Shown here piece by piece: positions 46,272 through 58,745 of a stretch of DNA of 64,000 bases. Below the pieces are notes generated by a model. The model did not search any database. It was not told the DNA's origin and saw nothing but the letters and a program-made list of their open reading frames with translations. The translations under genes were made by a program, and so were the position numbers. Numbering within the stretch: the first letter of the stretch is position 1; each line of letters opens with the position of its first letter. The stretch is from Ophiura sarsii (taxonomy: Eukaryota > Echinodermata > Ophiuroidea > Amphilepidida > Ophiuridae), in the NCBI GenBank assembly GCA_035610835.1, contig CM069453.1:70558682-70622681 (forward strand), written 5' to 3'.

Positions 46272-46928
46272 GGGGGGGGGGGGGGGGGGGGGTGGGTGTA
46301 GACTCTCAGGTACAGCCTCCGTAAAACTACCGTAACTTCTTCAATATTCATTTAATCTTTATAAACGTATACATTTTTTGCAGAAAAGGGTTCAATGAAT
46401 CCAACCATGATAATGAAATTGACCATTTTGGAAAAAATTATAAAAAACATGTTTTTTGACCCATTTTAGGTTCTGCAAAGATAACTCAAAATATTTGAAT
46501 ATCTTTTTTATTTTTTGAGTTATAGACCAAAAAGTGCCAAAAAATGTGAATTTTCCCCCAAAAATGCTATTTTCATGATTTTGGAGGTAAAAAATCACAT
46601 TTGTTGGCACCTTTTGGTCCATAACTCAAAAAATGAATAAGATTTTCAAAACAAACAAAAAATTACCCCGGGTAATGTTATCAGGATTATCATAAAACTA
46701 GTATGACAAAATTTGACAAAATATATTTTGAGTTATCTCTGCAGAACCTAAAATGGGTCAAAAAGCGTGTTTTTTATAATTTTTCCAAAATGGTCAATTT
46801 CATTATCATGTTTGGATTCATTGAACCCTTTTCTGCACAAAACTGTATACGTTTATAAAGATTAAATGAATATTGAAGAAGTTACGGCAGTTTTACGGAG
46901 GCTGTACCTGAGAGTCCACACCCCCTTC
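46272..46928. mobile_element. TTAA foldback element, family F copy 1
   Basis: TTAA lies at 46268-46271 and 46929-46932. Arms of about 190 bp share GACTCTCAGGTACAGCCTCC, GTTCAATGAATCCAA and GAAATTGACCATTTTGGA. The left end has expanded to G21 (46272-46292), where the right end has a C5 run. A second copy is at 57425-58012. Frames inside (46392-46622) are repeat-derived. Confidence 0.85.
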
Positions 46929-47029
46929 TTAACCTACACTTAACCCATGACCACCATGCTATTATATGTATCAGTCGGATGTTGAAAGGACTTGAATGAA
47001 GGGTGTCATGAAAGAGTATGAAGGCTATG

Positions 47030-47560
47030 ACAAGTTAAGAGTTTGAGGAAAGATGTCCGTGCACACGGCACTTGAAAGCCTGGATTCCAGCAGCTGAAAT
47101 GTTGCCAACAATATCGTCTGGAAGACTATTCTATAAGGGAACAGCAGTGTGAATGAAGCTGCTGTCTAAGCAGCGAGTTCTGGCTGTCGGCAGAGAAAGA
47201 GCCTGGGCTGGCATTGATATGCTCGAACGGGTAGCACGGCGCTTGACATATGGTGTGGGAAGTAACCCTGCTAGATCTTGTGGGCAGTAGGTAGTATGCA
47301 CCTTGTACAAGACCGTAGCTGTCGCCTGTGAAGCAGGCTGTCAATTTTGAGCTGTGAACGAGCAGTAGCTTCATTAACTCCAATGATTCTAAGTGCCTTC
47401 TTTTGGATGTTGTCAAGCTGGCTTAGGATGGTGGGTAAAGCATTCGCCCAGCTTAGTGAAGCATACTCGATAATGTTGTGGACTTGCGACTTATAGACAG
47501 TAGATCTAACTTTAGCCTCCAGTTTTCAGAATCCTTTGCAATACTCCAGGGACACTTTGC
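47030..47560 (-). mobile_element. LINE reverse-transcriptase C-terminal pseudogene
   Basis: On the minus strand, about 47510-47300 reads KVRSTVYKSQVHNIIEYASL, then LDNIQKKALRIIG and LKIDSLLHRR. After a frameshift near 47310 it continues LYKVHTTYCPQDLAGLLPTP, YVKRRATRSS and FIHTAVPL. A stop follows, then NSLPDDIVGNISAAGIQAFK. This is the tail of a jockey/CR1-like reverse-transcriptase protein of a different family from the other three remnants. The catalytic domain is missing. Confidence 0.88.
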
Positions 47561-48631
47561 ACCTACAAGACTAGTACCAATATGTGCTATTTTAATTGCA
47601 TTCTTGAAAGATTGGTTTTTGGAAAGCAAACATGAATTAGATGGAAATCTGTTGTAATGTCATCAATAGAACAGCGACTTGGATATATGGAACTTTTTTT
47701 CCGCCGGTCAATTCTGATGCTTTTAGCTAGGGGGCATAGGACTAAATAAAAGTCCCATTGGATTACACGTACACATGGTTAAAGCAGGCACAGTCAGCCT
47801 GCTTTAACTCGCATAGAAAATAGTAGTCTCATCGCCGTAAAAAGGTGTATTTCGATCTGTATTGTGAGATATTGGAGTCAAAGGTGAAATACAATCATTT
47901 AGGTTGGAATTCTGGTAGCTAGGCTGCACTCAATATGTTAAGATGTTAATTTGTATTCAAATATTTAGGGTTGAAAAGCGAAAATGCAATGATTGCACAA
48001 ATGGACGGGTACACGTTACCACGGTGACGCACACAAGGCAATTTGTAGCGCCCTCAAGTGAAACGGGCTCTCGTTCCGGAGCTGACTGATTACGCAAAAC
48101 GAGGAGTGATTTAATGCTGTGCGCCCTTAAAGAGCAAAATTTCGGAAGCATGTCAAATTATCGATGTCCCAAATGTATGCTTGTGCCTGTAACCTTATTA
48201 CAACCTTTAAGGTTCATAACTATGAACTTAAAGTATTTTGCATACAACCTGAATCTTTCCCCCTAAAACATGTTTAACTGTAGTAAATCTCTGCGATTTG
48301 AATTGGCTCGTCATACTCCCTCACATGAAAATACTCATATACTTAAAATATAATGAGCTTCTGACTCCAATTTCATCCATTAGTTGCATAGAACATGTAG
48401 AATGTTGCATGGGTTAATGTCACCGCCAGTCTGCATGATTTTAAAGCATCATAAACACTCTCTTCAGTAACGAATTGATGTTGACACAATTAGGTTAAAG
48501 CCCGGCGATTTTAAAACATCGTTTGTCATTTGAAAATGACATCATTTGATTCAGAGACATATTCCAGCGTTTAAAAATCAATACTACGCATTTAATTTGA
48601 AGCTGAAATATTTGAGATACGTTATCTGATG
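47561..48631. other. No gene seen; family D copy and a mini-palindrome
   Basis: 47965-48100 is related to 40355-40480 (inverted) and 40920-40975. At 47779-47807, TTAAAGCAGGC and GCCTGCTTTAA form a perfect 11-bp stem with a 7-base loop. Confidence 0.45.
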
Positions 48632-48635
48632 CAGT

Positions 48636-48720
48636 GGCGGCACTAGCATCTAAATGTTGGAGTGGCAAACGGGAGGGGGCAAGACAATATCCGGGGCAAG
48701 GCTAAAATATTCACTGTTGA
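48636..48720 (+). mobile_element. Left end of a hAT-like MITE
   Basis: CAGTGGCGGCACTAGC begins at 48636 with no matching right end visible. Related in style to 12871 and 25001. Confidence 0.35.
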
Positions 48721-49243
48721 AAAGGCTTTTTATTGTAACAAAAGGGCTTGAATTAGCTTAATTTGTTAATTTTCCAAAAACAATTCATTGTATTACGTTT
48801 ATAAATGAGGTTAACGACTTTAATCAGTTGATTTATCGGTTTCTGTTAAAATTTATAACATTTAATAACATCAGACCTCAGAAAATTCCTCGGTACCAAA
48901 GTGAAATATTGTGAATTTCCACAATACCCTCTAAAGAACTGATGCGCAGTCATTAACCTCTTATAACATAAAAACATTAAAACAATACTTGTTAGTTACT
49001 AAGAAAAAACGCCTCTGAGAAAAGCGTATATCAATTGTAACTAGACGTCAAAGATGTCTTGCATATTGACCACCCGACAATCTGGGCGACACATGGAAAT
49101 CTGCGGGTGATACAAAGGTGACGAACGGCTTTCATAGTTAGAGAACTGGTCACCACGTCGAGTTGTCCAAACTATCCACGTATGACTCTTAAAAGAGTAT
49201 CAATTCCGCAATTCCACTTATTGCAATTCTGAACAGCAATGCC
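48721..49243. other. No feature recognised
   Basis: AT-rich DNA without credible frames. Confidence 0.4.
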
Positions 49244-49387
49244 TGTGTACATATTCCGTGGATTTTGTAACTATGGGTGTTAAGTCATGTTTGATGGTCG
49301 CTGATACGTAATGGGTTGACGCGTGTATCAGCGATTGTCAATGGGACTTACCAGCCACAGTTACAAAAACCACAGAATATGTACACA
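49244..49387. mobile_element. Short hairpin MITE
   Basis: Arms from 49244 (TGTGTACATATTCCGTGG) and back from 49387 pair over about 60 bp, with the loop near 49310-49335. Also shared: TTTGTAACT and CGCTGATAC. Non-coding. Confidence 0.75.
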
Positions 49388-51271
49388 CACTGAGGGCAGT
49401 CGGAATTAAAAATGCACGTAAGCCATAAGGAGTGTTCGGATACTACACTATGATACTATATCCCCTTCGCACATTACTGTTGATAAAATTTAATATATGA
49501 GCGGTTCCTCCCATATTTCAATTGATTGAAAGTAATGCCCTTCCATTGTGAATGTCTCAAGACTCAAATTATATACTATAAAGTCATGGGGAAGCTAATT
49601 ATTAAAACACATATTTGATGCTGGAGTATCTGAAGGCCAGGCATCAGAGATTATCAGATTTTCCCACAAAATCAGTTACTTATTTTAAGTAGAATTGAAA
49701 AACGGATGCTTGTTTTAAACAATAAAATGAAAGATAGAATTCTGGAAGGGAAAGGAAACATTAGATGGACTTACAAGACGTTGACGACGAAGACAACGAC
49801 GACGACGGACGTCTTCAGCGTAAAGATGGCATTGAAATTGATGAAAGGGAAAAGTAAATTTAAAAAGGGAAAGATAAATATTGCATGTGTTTTGTGTCAT
49901 TATCAACAATGATAATAATTTGTGCAATAGTATCACTATATCATTGGGTTCGATAAAGTGTGTTTTGGAAAAGGCCAAATTTGACCTTTGAATACGATCA
50001 CAGCCAAGCATTCAATCAATATCCATATACTATTTGTAAGATGCCTGAAATAAACTTTTGAGTGTGAGCAGTATCAACCTTGGTTGATGTACTGCGACTT
50101 GTGTCATATACTTCACTTCCAGCAAGAAAAAAATGACAACATGCTGGGAGCTTTTTTTTCTTTAGCCTGACTTTTCTGATGTGTACATCCATGCGTGTAT
50201 CACAGAAGGATGCGCTATAGCCACCACACGAACAAGTTCACTGAGTTCACACCCAGGCGCCGATTGTGAATTCATTCCGTCACAACCATTCACGCTAGAT
50301 AGATGTACGTACTGCCTGTATACCACACACTTCCCACACACACAACTCACAATTTTCTAGAGATGTACGCGCTTCTATGATTGGAATATACCGTTTATAG
50401 TGACATTAGAAAGTGCCAATGCCGCAGTGCCTTCTTTTCCCGCATCTTTTTTCACAAATGGAATATTATATTGTTAAGCAGACGACAACGGTCTGCTAAA
50501 CTTTTTGGAATATATCATTGTATTTTTACGGGATATACCATACCAAGAACTTTACTATGGCAGGTAAGTGAACTTTGTGATGACGTCACGGGTCTTTTAT
50601 TTTTTACTTATGTCAATAATATGTCAGAAGTACAATGGATTACATGCATAATGAGATGTCATAAGGCGGAGCGTTAACTCTATTTACGATACATGAATTA
50701 TAGATCATACACATGTCGTGATCGAATTATTTAAGGCGACGGATGAAATGGAGCGTGGATATTTGACAAATCAATATGGTGCAGTTTACCTGTAAAGTTA
50801 ATAAACGCAATTTATGCGAGTGTTTCTGTATATAAGAGGACTAACGGGCAATTGCTGAAATATATTTGAAAGATTTACAAATTGGTCCGTTCAGACAGAA
50901 CAATTCGCGGGTTGAGCGCAAGAAGGCCGTAACTCAACTTTTGGGCAAATTTATATTTTGATACAAAAATAATCCATAACCTAGATTTTCAGAGCCATAT
51001 AGAGATAAGTCATAAACATTTTTAATTTGACTACATTTAGAGTTATAAGTTGGGTGCTACAATTATAGGTCAATAAATGCGTATGTGTTGTTTCGAGAGA
51101 AAGTAGACAAATCAATGCACGCGCGCTGATGTTGATGTGTGAATAATGGCACGACCCCGAAGGGGGAGTGCTATTGTGAGCATATCAACATTTGCGCAAG
51201 TGCATTAATTTTTCTAATTTTTCGAGAAACAAAACATACGCATGCATTGACCTAATTCATACACGACACTA
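49388..51271. other. No confirmed gene
   Basis: A short GAC/GACGAC microsatellite lies at 49785-49810. Near 50555-50568, ATGGCAG is followed by GTAAGT, a plausible tiny first exon and donor site, but no continuation exon was found. A CCCCGAAGGGGG hairpin lies near 51155-51170. Confidence 0.35.
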
Positions 51272-52430
51272 TCTTACTATAATTCACCGTATGTTGTATG
51301 TGTGTTTGTATGTATGTTTGTATGTTTGTATGTGTGTATCCATAAAAGGCTCCCTCATTTTACGCCTAAACGCCGTGAACGTTGAACTGATGAAAGATGA
51401 TTATAATGTGAGTGTTATAAGCTATAAATGGCCGAAAACCGTACAGAATTGACCGAGATATGAGCAAAATGATGTCCAATTTAGGCCTTTTCAGCCCGGC
51501 TTTTGAGACTATTTCATGTTTGTTTTTCTCTGCGTACACTGTAACCATGCAGTCGGCGCGCGTTACACATAGCGCGCAGCAGTGCGCCATGCAAAATAAA
51601 CGCGCACACGCACTACACCCACGCACCCCTACACACGCGGGCGGGCAAATATTGGAGAAATACGCTGCGCCACGGGAGTTGGTTTCGGTTTAGGCCTTGG
51701 GGTTGCATAAGCCACGGGGCGGGGGCGGGGCGGTTAGGGGTTGTGTGTAATGATCCCTTTAGGGCCTAGGTTATGTTATGGTTATGTAGTTTGGGATGGG
51801 GTTAATAAAGAAATGTATTATTAAATTGCGTAACGATGGTGTCAGATGTGGGATTTGATACTGTATGTGACACGCGGGCGGACAAATATTGGAGAAGTAC
51901 GCCGCGCTACGGGAGATAGTTAAGGTTAGGCCTTGGCGTTGAGATGAATTGCGGGCGGGGAACTTTGGGCTTTGGGCTTGAGGTATGCTACGGGGAGGGG
52001 CGGGGGGCGGTGACGAATGGGGGTTGTGTGTAATGATGTAATGTGGTTTGGGAGACAGGGGGTTAATGAAAAAATGTGATGCTAAATTGCGTAACGGATA
52101 TGCCACTGGACGGGGGCGGGCCGTTAGGGGACAGGGAGGTGGAGGGACGGGTGGGGTACGGGAGATGGTTAAGGTTTAGGCCTTGGTGTTGAAATATGCC
52201 ACGGGGCGTATGCGGGCGGGGGGTTATTTTCAATTTTTTTTTAAATTGAAATTTAAAAACTTTTGAATTAGGCTACAAAACCTTTTGATTTAAAACAAAA
52301 ATGTTTTAAATATTGTTCTATTCCTATGTGATTCGTTATAAATTGTCAACACTTTCTTTTTGTAGGTGTCTATCTGGTAGGCCCTACTCCCTAGCGGGAG
52401 AGCCCGTCCGCAGGACGGGCGTGCCGCTAG
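51272..52430 (+). mobile_element. Mini-Helitron 1 (first of a head-to-tail pair)
   Basis: It starts TCTTACTATAATTC after A (51271). It ends with the hairpin 52391-52430: outer stem CTAGCGG/CCGCTAG, inner stem GCCCGTCC/GGACGGGC. The next base, 52431, is the first base of Helitron 2. The interior carries TGTATG microsatellite near the 5' end, AAATGGCCGAAAACCGTACA and GC-rich GGGCGGGCAAATATTGGAGA segments. No Rep-helicase frame, so mobilisation needs an autonomous partner. Confidence 0.88.
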
Positions 52431-53516
52431 TCATACTATAATTTGCCGTATGGTGTATGTATGTATGTATGTATCCATAAAAGGCTCTCTCAGTTTGCAA
52501 CTAAACGCCGTGAACATTGCACTGATAAAAGATGATTATAATGTGAGTGTTATAAGCTATAAATGGCCGAAAACCGTACAGAATTGACCGAGATATGAGC
52601 AAAATTATGGCAATTTACCGGCTTTTGAGACTATTTTTTACGGGCCATGTTTGTTTTTCTCTGCGTACACTGTAACCATGCAGTCGGCGCGCGTAACACA
52701 AAACGCGTCGCAGTGCGCCATGCAAAATAAACTCGCACGCACTAAACCCACGCACGCCTACAAAGGCGGGCGGGCAAATATTGGAGACATACGCTGCGCC
52801 ACGGGAGTTGATTACGGTTTAGGCCTTGGGGTTGCATAAGCCACGTGGCGGGGGCGGGAGCGGGTGACAGGTTAGGGGTTGTGTGTAATGATCCTCTTAT
52901 GGCCTATGTTAGGGTTATGTGGTTTGGGATGGGGTTAATAAAGAAATGTATTATTAAATTGCACATCGATGGTGTCAGATGTGGGAATTGATACTGTATT
53001 TGACACGCGGGCGGACAATCGGAGAAATACGCCGCGCTACGGGAGATGGTTAAGGTTATGCCTTGGCGTTGAGATAAGCCGCGGGGCGGGGAACTTTGGG
53101 CCTTGGGATTGAGATTGGGATTTGATACTGTGCTAAATTGTAAATTGCGTAACGGATATGCCACGGGGCGGGGGCGGGCGGGCGGGGACGGGGCGGGGGA
53201 GGGACGGATGGGTTACGGGAGATGGTTAAGGTTTAAGCCTTGGAGTTGAAATATGCCACGGGGCGTGGGTGGGCGGGGGGGGGGGGGTGTTGGTGGTGCT
53301 TTTTCAATTTTTTTAATTGAAATTTGAAAACTTTTGAATTAGGCCTACTACAAAACCTTTTGATTTAAAACAAAAATGTTTTGAATATTGTTCTATTCCT
53401 ATGAGTTTCGTTACAAATTTTCCAACACTTTAAGTTGTTTTATTTTGTAGGTGTTCTATCTGGTAGGCCCTACTCCCTAGCGGGAAAGCCCGTCCGAAGG
53501 ACGGGCGTGCCGCTAG
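52431..53516 (+). mobile_element. Mini-Helitron 2 (second of the pair)
   Basis: It starts TCATACTATAATTTG directly after the CTAG of Helitron 1. It ends with hairpin 53477-53516 (GCCCGTCC/GGACGGGC inner stem) followed by T (53517). Its order of segments is the same as Helitron 1, with small indels. The open frames at 52651-52839 and 52904-53164 correspond to frames in Helitron 1 but lie in simple GC-rich repeats and are not convincing. Confidence 0.88.
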
Positions 53517-55294
53517 TACAAATAAAAATTCACAATTTAAGCATAATTTTGATCTATGTAAATGGCGACTAAAAACACTTTAACAAGTTTGCTAACACCC
53601 GCAGTGAAAATCGGCGAACCCGCGAATCTTGAACAACGAATCAAAACAAAACGCGCACTGCGTGATTTGAACGGCGCACACGCGGAGTGCAGTGGACACT
53701 TTCAATGCACTCCGCGTATTTGTAATTCCTGCTTCCTGATTGGTTCAACACTACATAGAGTGTATGAATGTTTTGTAATGAATCCCAAATATTTGAAAGT
53801 TGATTATCTCAAATAGTTTTTTTTTTTTAGTTAAGGCCTTCTGGCGCTTAAGCCTCGAATTGTACTATTATGAACCCAGTTCTCAACTTTCCTGATGAAA
53901 CTAAAGGTTTTGTATTGCTTAGACATGACCTACATGCACTATTTCCAGGTCAATTAGCATTAGTATCAAACAATATACCTTTAACGGTGCGCTCAGGTGA
54001 AACAATTGTATAAAGAAAACAAAATAGTACAAAAGGTTAAAATACCAACATTCTTTTCCTACAACCAAGTAGGATTCTCAGGTTTGTATTTAACTTGTAG
54101 TAACATAGTGGATTATGCCGCGAATATAAACTAGTTTACTGTAATATGTAATTGTGAATTCACCCGGTGTGACCTAGAAAGTTGTCAGTCATTCATTATT
54201 AGTAATTAACTATCGCTCACTGTATGTTATAGACATCATTTCGTGCGCTAAGACTGTAGTGATATTGGTGGTTACAGGTGATAAAACGCTCTTCTGACGT
54301 TTGGCATCAAGTGATTACGTTAGTGATATTACCATGGGGATGGTTTCTTAGCTTTTCGGAGCAGAATATTGGCTTTTGATATTATTTTTAGATATAGAGA
54401 GTTTTGTGTGTACTTTTCAAGTTCATGCACGTCTGTAAACCATGCGCATTTCTTGTGACGATAGCAATAATTTCAGAAAAAGTGCATAGGCTACCTTCCA
54501 AAATATTGTTCTGTATTTTGTTCTGGGCTAAGGTTTCCCCTTTATAACCACTCTTGTAAAGGATCTGAACTCCAATCCGTTCAGACTTGTACATTATTGC
54601 CAAGTTGTGCGTGTTACAATTACCATACCATGAAACTTAACCTGGCCTACGGTATCTTATGTCTAAATACAATTTATGATAATGAAAAGTATATATTAAA
54701 TTAATAAGCTTTTTATAGAAGCATGTAGACTGATATAGACTAAGCTTTTTATAGTATATACATCTGTACACGAAATACAGAGAATAAAATTAAATGAATA
54801 ATATATCGACTCGGACAATTTATCTGAATGAAATTAAGTGTAAACCAATAACTAAAACAAAATCGCCAAATCATGTGTGAAATATTCCTTGGTTAAAAGT
54901 GACAAAATAATAATTTATGACAATTAGATATTCTGCGAGTGAGCATGTCTATGTCAACCTTTTAAATCCATTCAAATATTAGAAACATAATCGTTCGTTA
55001 TTTTAAAAAGAATAAATTCGTTTCCGTTGCTACAATACCTATCTCTTAGAATCATTACTATTTCACGTAGAACGTAGTATCTAAATGGGAATTTAAAAAT
55101 GGCCGGGTTTCTCTTTTTTTCTTATTACATCGTATCTAATTCCCGTATAATAAGTATCTTATATTGCAAATGTAATTTTAGCATTGTGTAGTCAATCCCA
55201 AGGGCGAAAATATTTTCCACAGAGTAATTTTCAGGGATTGCTAATGTCATACAAAGAAATGTACATTGCTATGGTGTATATGTAATGAGTTATA
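53517..55294. other. No gene confirmed
   Basis: An 84-residue frame (53562-53816) has no recognised domain. A duplicated AAGCTTTTTATAG occurs near 54707-54750. Confidence 0.35.
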
Positions 55295-55540
55295 TACAGG
55301 GTGGCCCCAAAATGTAATATAACTCGTGCAATGAACTATACAGCGTTCCGTTCCTAAATTAAGACTATTTTGAATGATAAATTCGCTCTTTTCATCACTT
55401 TAAAATAATTCAGGCAGGGCTTGCTTGTTTATTGGCTCTTGACCATCACAAGTTAGCTTCGATCCAACATGCAGACGTGCAAATGATGAAATGACTACTT
55501 TCGCCGCGAAACAGTAACACGTTTGCCTTTTTTACCAGTC
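55295..55540 (-). mobile_element. Mariner-like terminal fragment
   Basis: TATACAGGGTGGCCCCAAAA at 55295 is a typical mariner-class terminus. Adjacent sequence is low in repeats but has no intact transposase, and no opposite end is visible. Confidence 0.4.
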
Positions 55541-55974
55541 GTTTGAAAATTAATAGCGACTTCCGTGCAAATACATGGCATCGTAATAATTGTACTGTAC
55601 TTCAACATTCACAATTTATATTTTAACACAATTAATTATTTTGCAGCTAGTATTATAGGTGTCTATTTTTAAATTTTAAAATTAGAAGTAAAAGTTTCTA
55701 ATTGCTACTGGCATGACTGGAAAGATTATGATATCAATCAGGCCAAATAAAAATAAAAACTAGTTTCTCGTCCTAACTTTTGAAAAAAGAAGGATGAGCA
55801 CTTTTTATTTTATTTTTAGTAAACACTGCAAAATCATCATTACCAGCGTGGTATTGCATGCTTGGTTGCGTAAACTTGAAGAAAATTAGGCCTTTGTAAA
55901 ATCTTTTTATTTCACGATCCTGGGGGGGGGGGGGGGGGGGGGTAACACAAAACCTGCTTTAAAGTGCTCATTGG
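55541..55974. other. Spacer ending in a G21 run
   Basis: G21 at 55922-55942 lies just before the LINE remnant. Nothing else was recognised. Confidence 0.4.
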
Positions 55975-56613
55975 ACTAAAGTCAATCTATTACTAAGATG
56001 TGACTGGCTCGTCTCGTCTTCATTCTCTTAAGATTCTCCAGAAAAGAGCAATTCGAAGCATTTCCTTGGCTAAATACAGAGCGCACACTAAACCACTTTT
56101 CAAGAAACACCTGTTCCTAACCCTTAACGACATTAACACTTTCCAAACATCACTTTTCATGTTTAAATACACAACAAATACACTTCCGCCGGTTTTCAAT
56201 GATTACTTTTCACGCATCAGTAGTCTTCACAGCCACAACACCCGCCAAACTAACAACTTTCGCCTACCCATTGACCACACAACTCTTATCTCCAGACGGG
56301 CAATGCGTTATTTTGGACCCTCTACTTGGAATGCTACTCCATCCACCATACGTAATTCAACCTCCACAAACGTCTTCAAGCGCATGCTCAGAGATCATCT
56401 TATCTCAGCGTACTAGTCCGTTCACAACTTTTTGTTGAGTTGTTTTACATTACTTTTGTTCCTAGTTTATATTACTTTTCCTTTGATATTATTTCATTAT
56501 TTCCAGCTACTTCTCTTTTTCGGTTTCACTTTGGTTTCGATCATTTAGGTTTCTTGAGCATCCAGTTTGTCCATATTTGTTTTGCTGTCTTGCGCAATGT
56601 ATGTGTGTCTGCC

Positions 56614-56650
<37 letters not shown>

Positions 56651-56990
56651 TTGTGTCTGTCATGTCTGTCTGTCTCTATGTCTTACTGTGTATGCACACC
56701 AACCAAGTTTTAAAAAATAGATTACTTTATACTTTCATAATGTTTATATAATATCCCTATTACTTATATATTCTCCTTATTATATTGATTTATCTTTGTA
56801 ACATAATTACTTATTTGTATTATCTCATCCATTACCATTTTTCCAAAGGGGTCGTTGACACGTGTAAGCTCTTCGTGAGTTTTTTTCAACGACGCCTTGC
56901 ATATGCTATTGTTTTGTATATTTTTTGCTCTGACTCTGTATTGATATGTTGTATATGCGAAATAAATAAACCTGTAAACCTGTAATGTCA
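55975..56990 (+). mobile_element. 5'-truncated LINE with reverse-transcriptase C-terminal tail and 3' UTR
   Basis: Frame 56000-56416 reads LKILQKRAIRSISLAKYRAH, then PLFKKHLFLTLNDINTFQTS, FMFKYTTNTLPPVFNDYF, HNTRQTNNFRLP and RYFGPSTWNATPSTIRNS, ending LRDHLISAY. This is the recognisable end of CR1/L2-type open reading frame 2, past the catalytic domain. It is uninterrupted, so the copy is fairly young, though 5'-truncated. The 3' UTR has a GTCT microsatellite (56608-56650). It ends AAATAAATAAACC with two CTGTAA(A) repeats near 56960-56985, a typical tail. Confidence 0.92.
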
Positions 56991-57420
56991 GCCATTTGAA
57001 TATTTTAACAAAAAAGTTATGGAAAGAATAAAGGGAGAAAAAGAAAATTATAGAACTCCTGAAAAATGGTGCGCGAGGGGACGAGAAACTGCTTTATTTT
57101 TTTACATGACCTAAGTAAATTTTGATGATTTTTAAAATTCAAAACAAGTAGGATCACGCAACTGGGGTCACAAATTGTACCAACCTGTGTTTAACAAAAC
57201 CCCCCATCATTGGCTCTAGAGTGCCCAAATTATGACGTTCATGATGACCTAGAAAGAATAATTTTCCTCGGACCTTCCTTTTGTCAACTGCTATTGTGTG
57301 AAACGTAAATCTTTAAGATTAGAAATAAAGATTTATACTAATGGACCACACGCCCTCTTCGAGTGTATATTAATTTAGGCTCTGAAAAAGAACCTCTTGA
57401 ACGATATGTTTCAGCAATCT
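56991..57420. other. No feature recognised
   Basis: AT-rich spacer between the LINE tail and the foldback element. Confidence 0.4.
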
Positions 57421-57424
57421 TTAG

Positions 57425-58012
57425 ATGGGGGCTGTATAGCCTCCGTAAAACTGCCTTAACTTCTTCATTATTCATTTATTCTAGATAAAAGTATACATTT
57501 TTTTGCAGGAAAGGGTTCAATGAATCCAACTATGATCATGAAATTGACCATTTTGGAGAAAATTATAAAAAACACGTTTTTTGACCCATTTTAGGTTTGG
57601 AAAAGATAACTCAAAATATATTTTGTCACATTTTGTCATACTAGTTTTATTACATTCCTCATACAATTCCCTAGGAATCGTTGTTTTTTTTTGTAAAAAT
57701 ATTTATTATATATATACATTTTTTGGCACTTTTTGGTCTCTAATTCAAAAAATAATAAATATTTTCACAACAAAAAAAAGATTCCTAGGGAATTGTATGA
57801 GGAATATAATAAAACTAGTATCTTGGCAGAACCTAAAATGGGGCAAAAAACGTCTTTTTTATAATTTTCTCCGAAATGGTCAATTTCATGATCATAGTTG
57901 GATTCATTGAACCCATTCCTGCAAAAAAATGTATACTTTTATATAGATTAAATGAATAATGAAGAAGTTACGGCAGTTTTACGGAGGCTGTACCTGAAGG
58001 TGCACAGCCCCC
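57425..58012. mobile_element. TTAA foldback element, family F copy 2
   Basis: It matches 46272-46928 at both arms (CCTCCGTAAAACTGCC, GGGTTCAATGAATCCAA, GAAATTGACCATTTTGGA). The right flank is TTAA 58013-58016. The left flank has decayed to TTAG (57421-57424). The ends are GGGGGCTGT and ACAGCCCCC. The left arm lacks a dozen bases present on the right. Confidence 0.85.
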
Positions 58013-58316
58013 TTAAGTTTTCCCTCTAAAATGTACCCGCACACACATTTTGGATAACATGCATCTTAATGCACTGCAAATTAGTCCTTCACATAAAACT
58101 TCCAATACAATAAGACATTGGGCTCGTATACTACAAGTCATTACGGAATTGTATTGTATTGAACCATGTGCAATTTTCGAAGTATAAACATTAAACACAT
58201 TTCATGGTAAAGTTTATTAAGTAAAACTTATCACTAATACTAGATTTGCCTCCTGAACGTGTACACATACGCGTCTTGCGTCCACTACATTAATCACACC
58301 ACAAGTGCCCCTAGAT

Positions 58317-58420
58317 CGTACATAAAGGGTGGGCTATTTGATTATGAACAGGTAACATGTGGTATTTTCGTACATAAAGAGTGGGCTATTTGATTATGAA
58401 CAGGTAACATGTGGTATTTT
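58317..58420 (+). repeat. 52-bp tandem duplication
   Basis: Two near-identical 52-bp units beginning CGTACATAAAG lie head to tail, differing at one base. Confidence 0.95.
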
Positions 58421-58745
58421 CTTCCCGCGTAAGTGTATTGAAAATGTGACTTTTGAAAAGTGACTAATTTTCTTTAAATGGTGCTAATCATGGTTTATCT
58501 TTGTTGTTAGGGGGCAAATTTGGTATCAAATTATACCTAAAAGATTCATCTAAATGCTTATCCTAGCCTGTTTGGTCAAAAAAGAATTGAATGTTACTCA
58601 AAATGACATAAAGTGGTATACTTTCTTTTGTTGAACCCTTTACATTGTATTGAACAATGTTTTAATCTGCAAATATACACGGTGAACGCATCGTCATACT
58701 GATTGCTGTCATAGATGGCAAGTGATCCAAGAGAGGGATACATTG

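Noticed and set aside
53562..53816. 84-codon frame after the Helitron pair
   Set aside because: No domain, no splice context and no similarity that I recognise.
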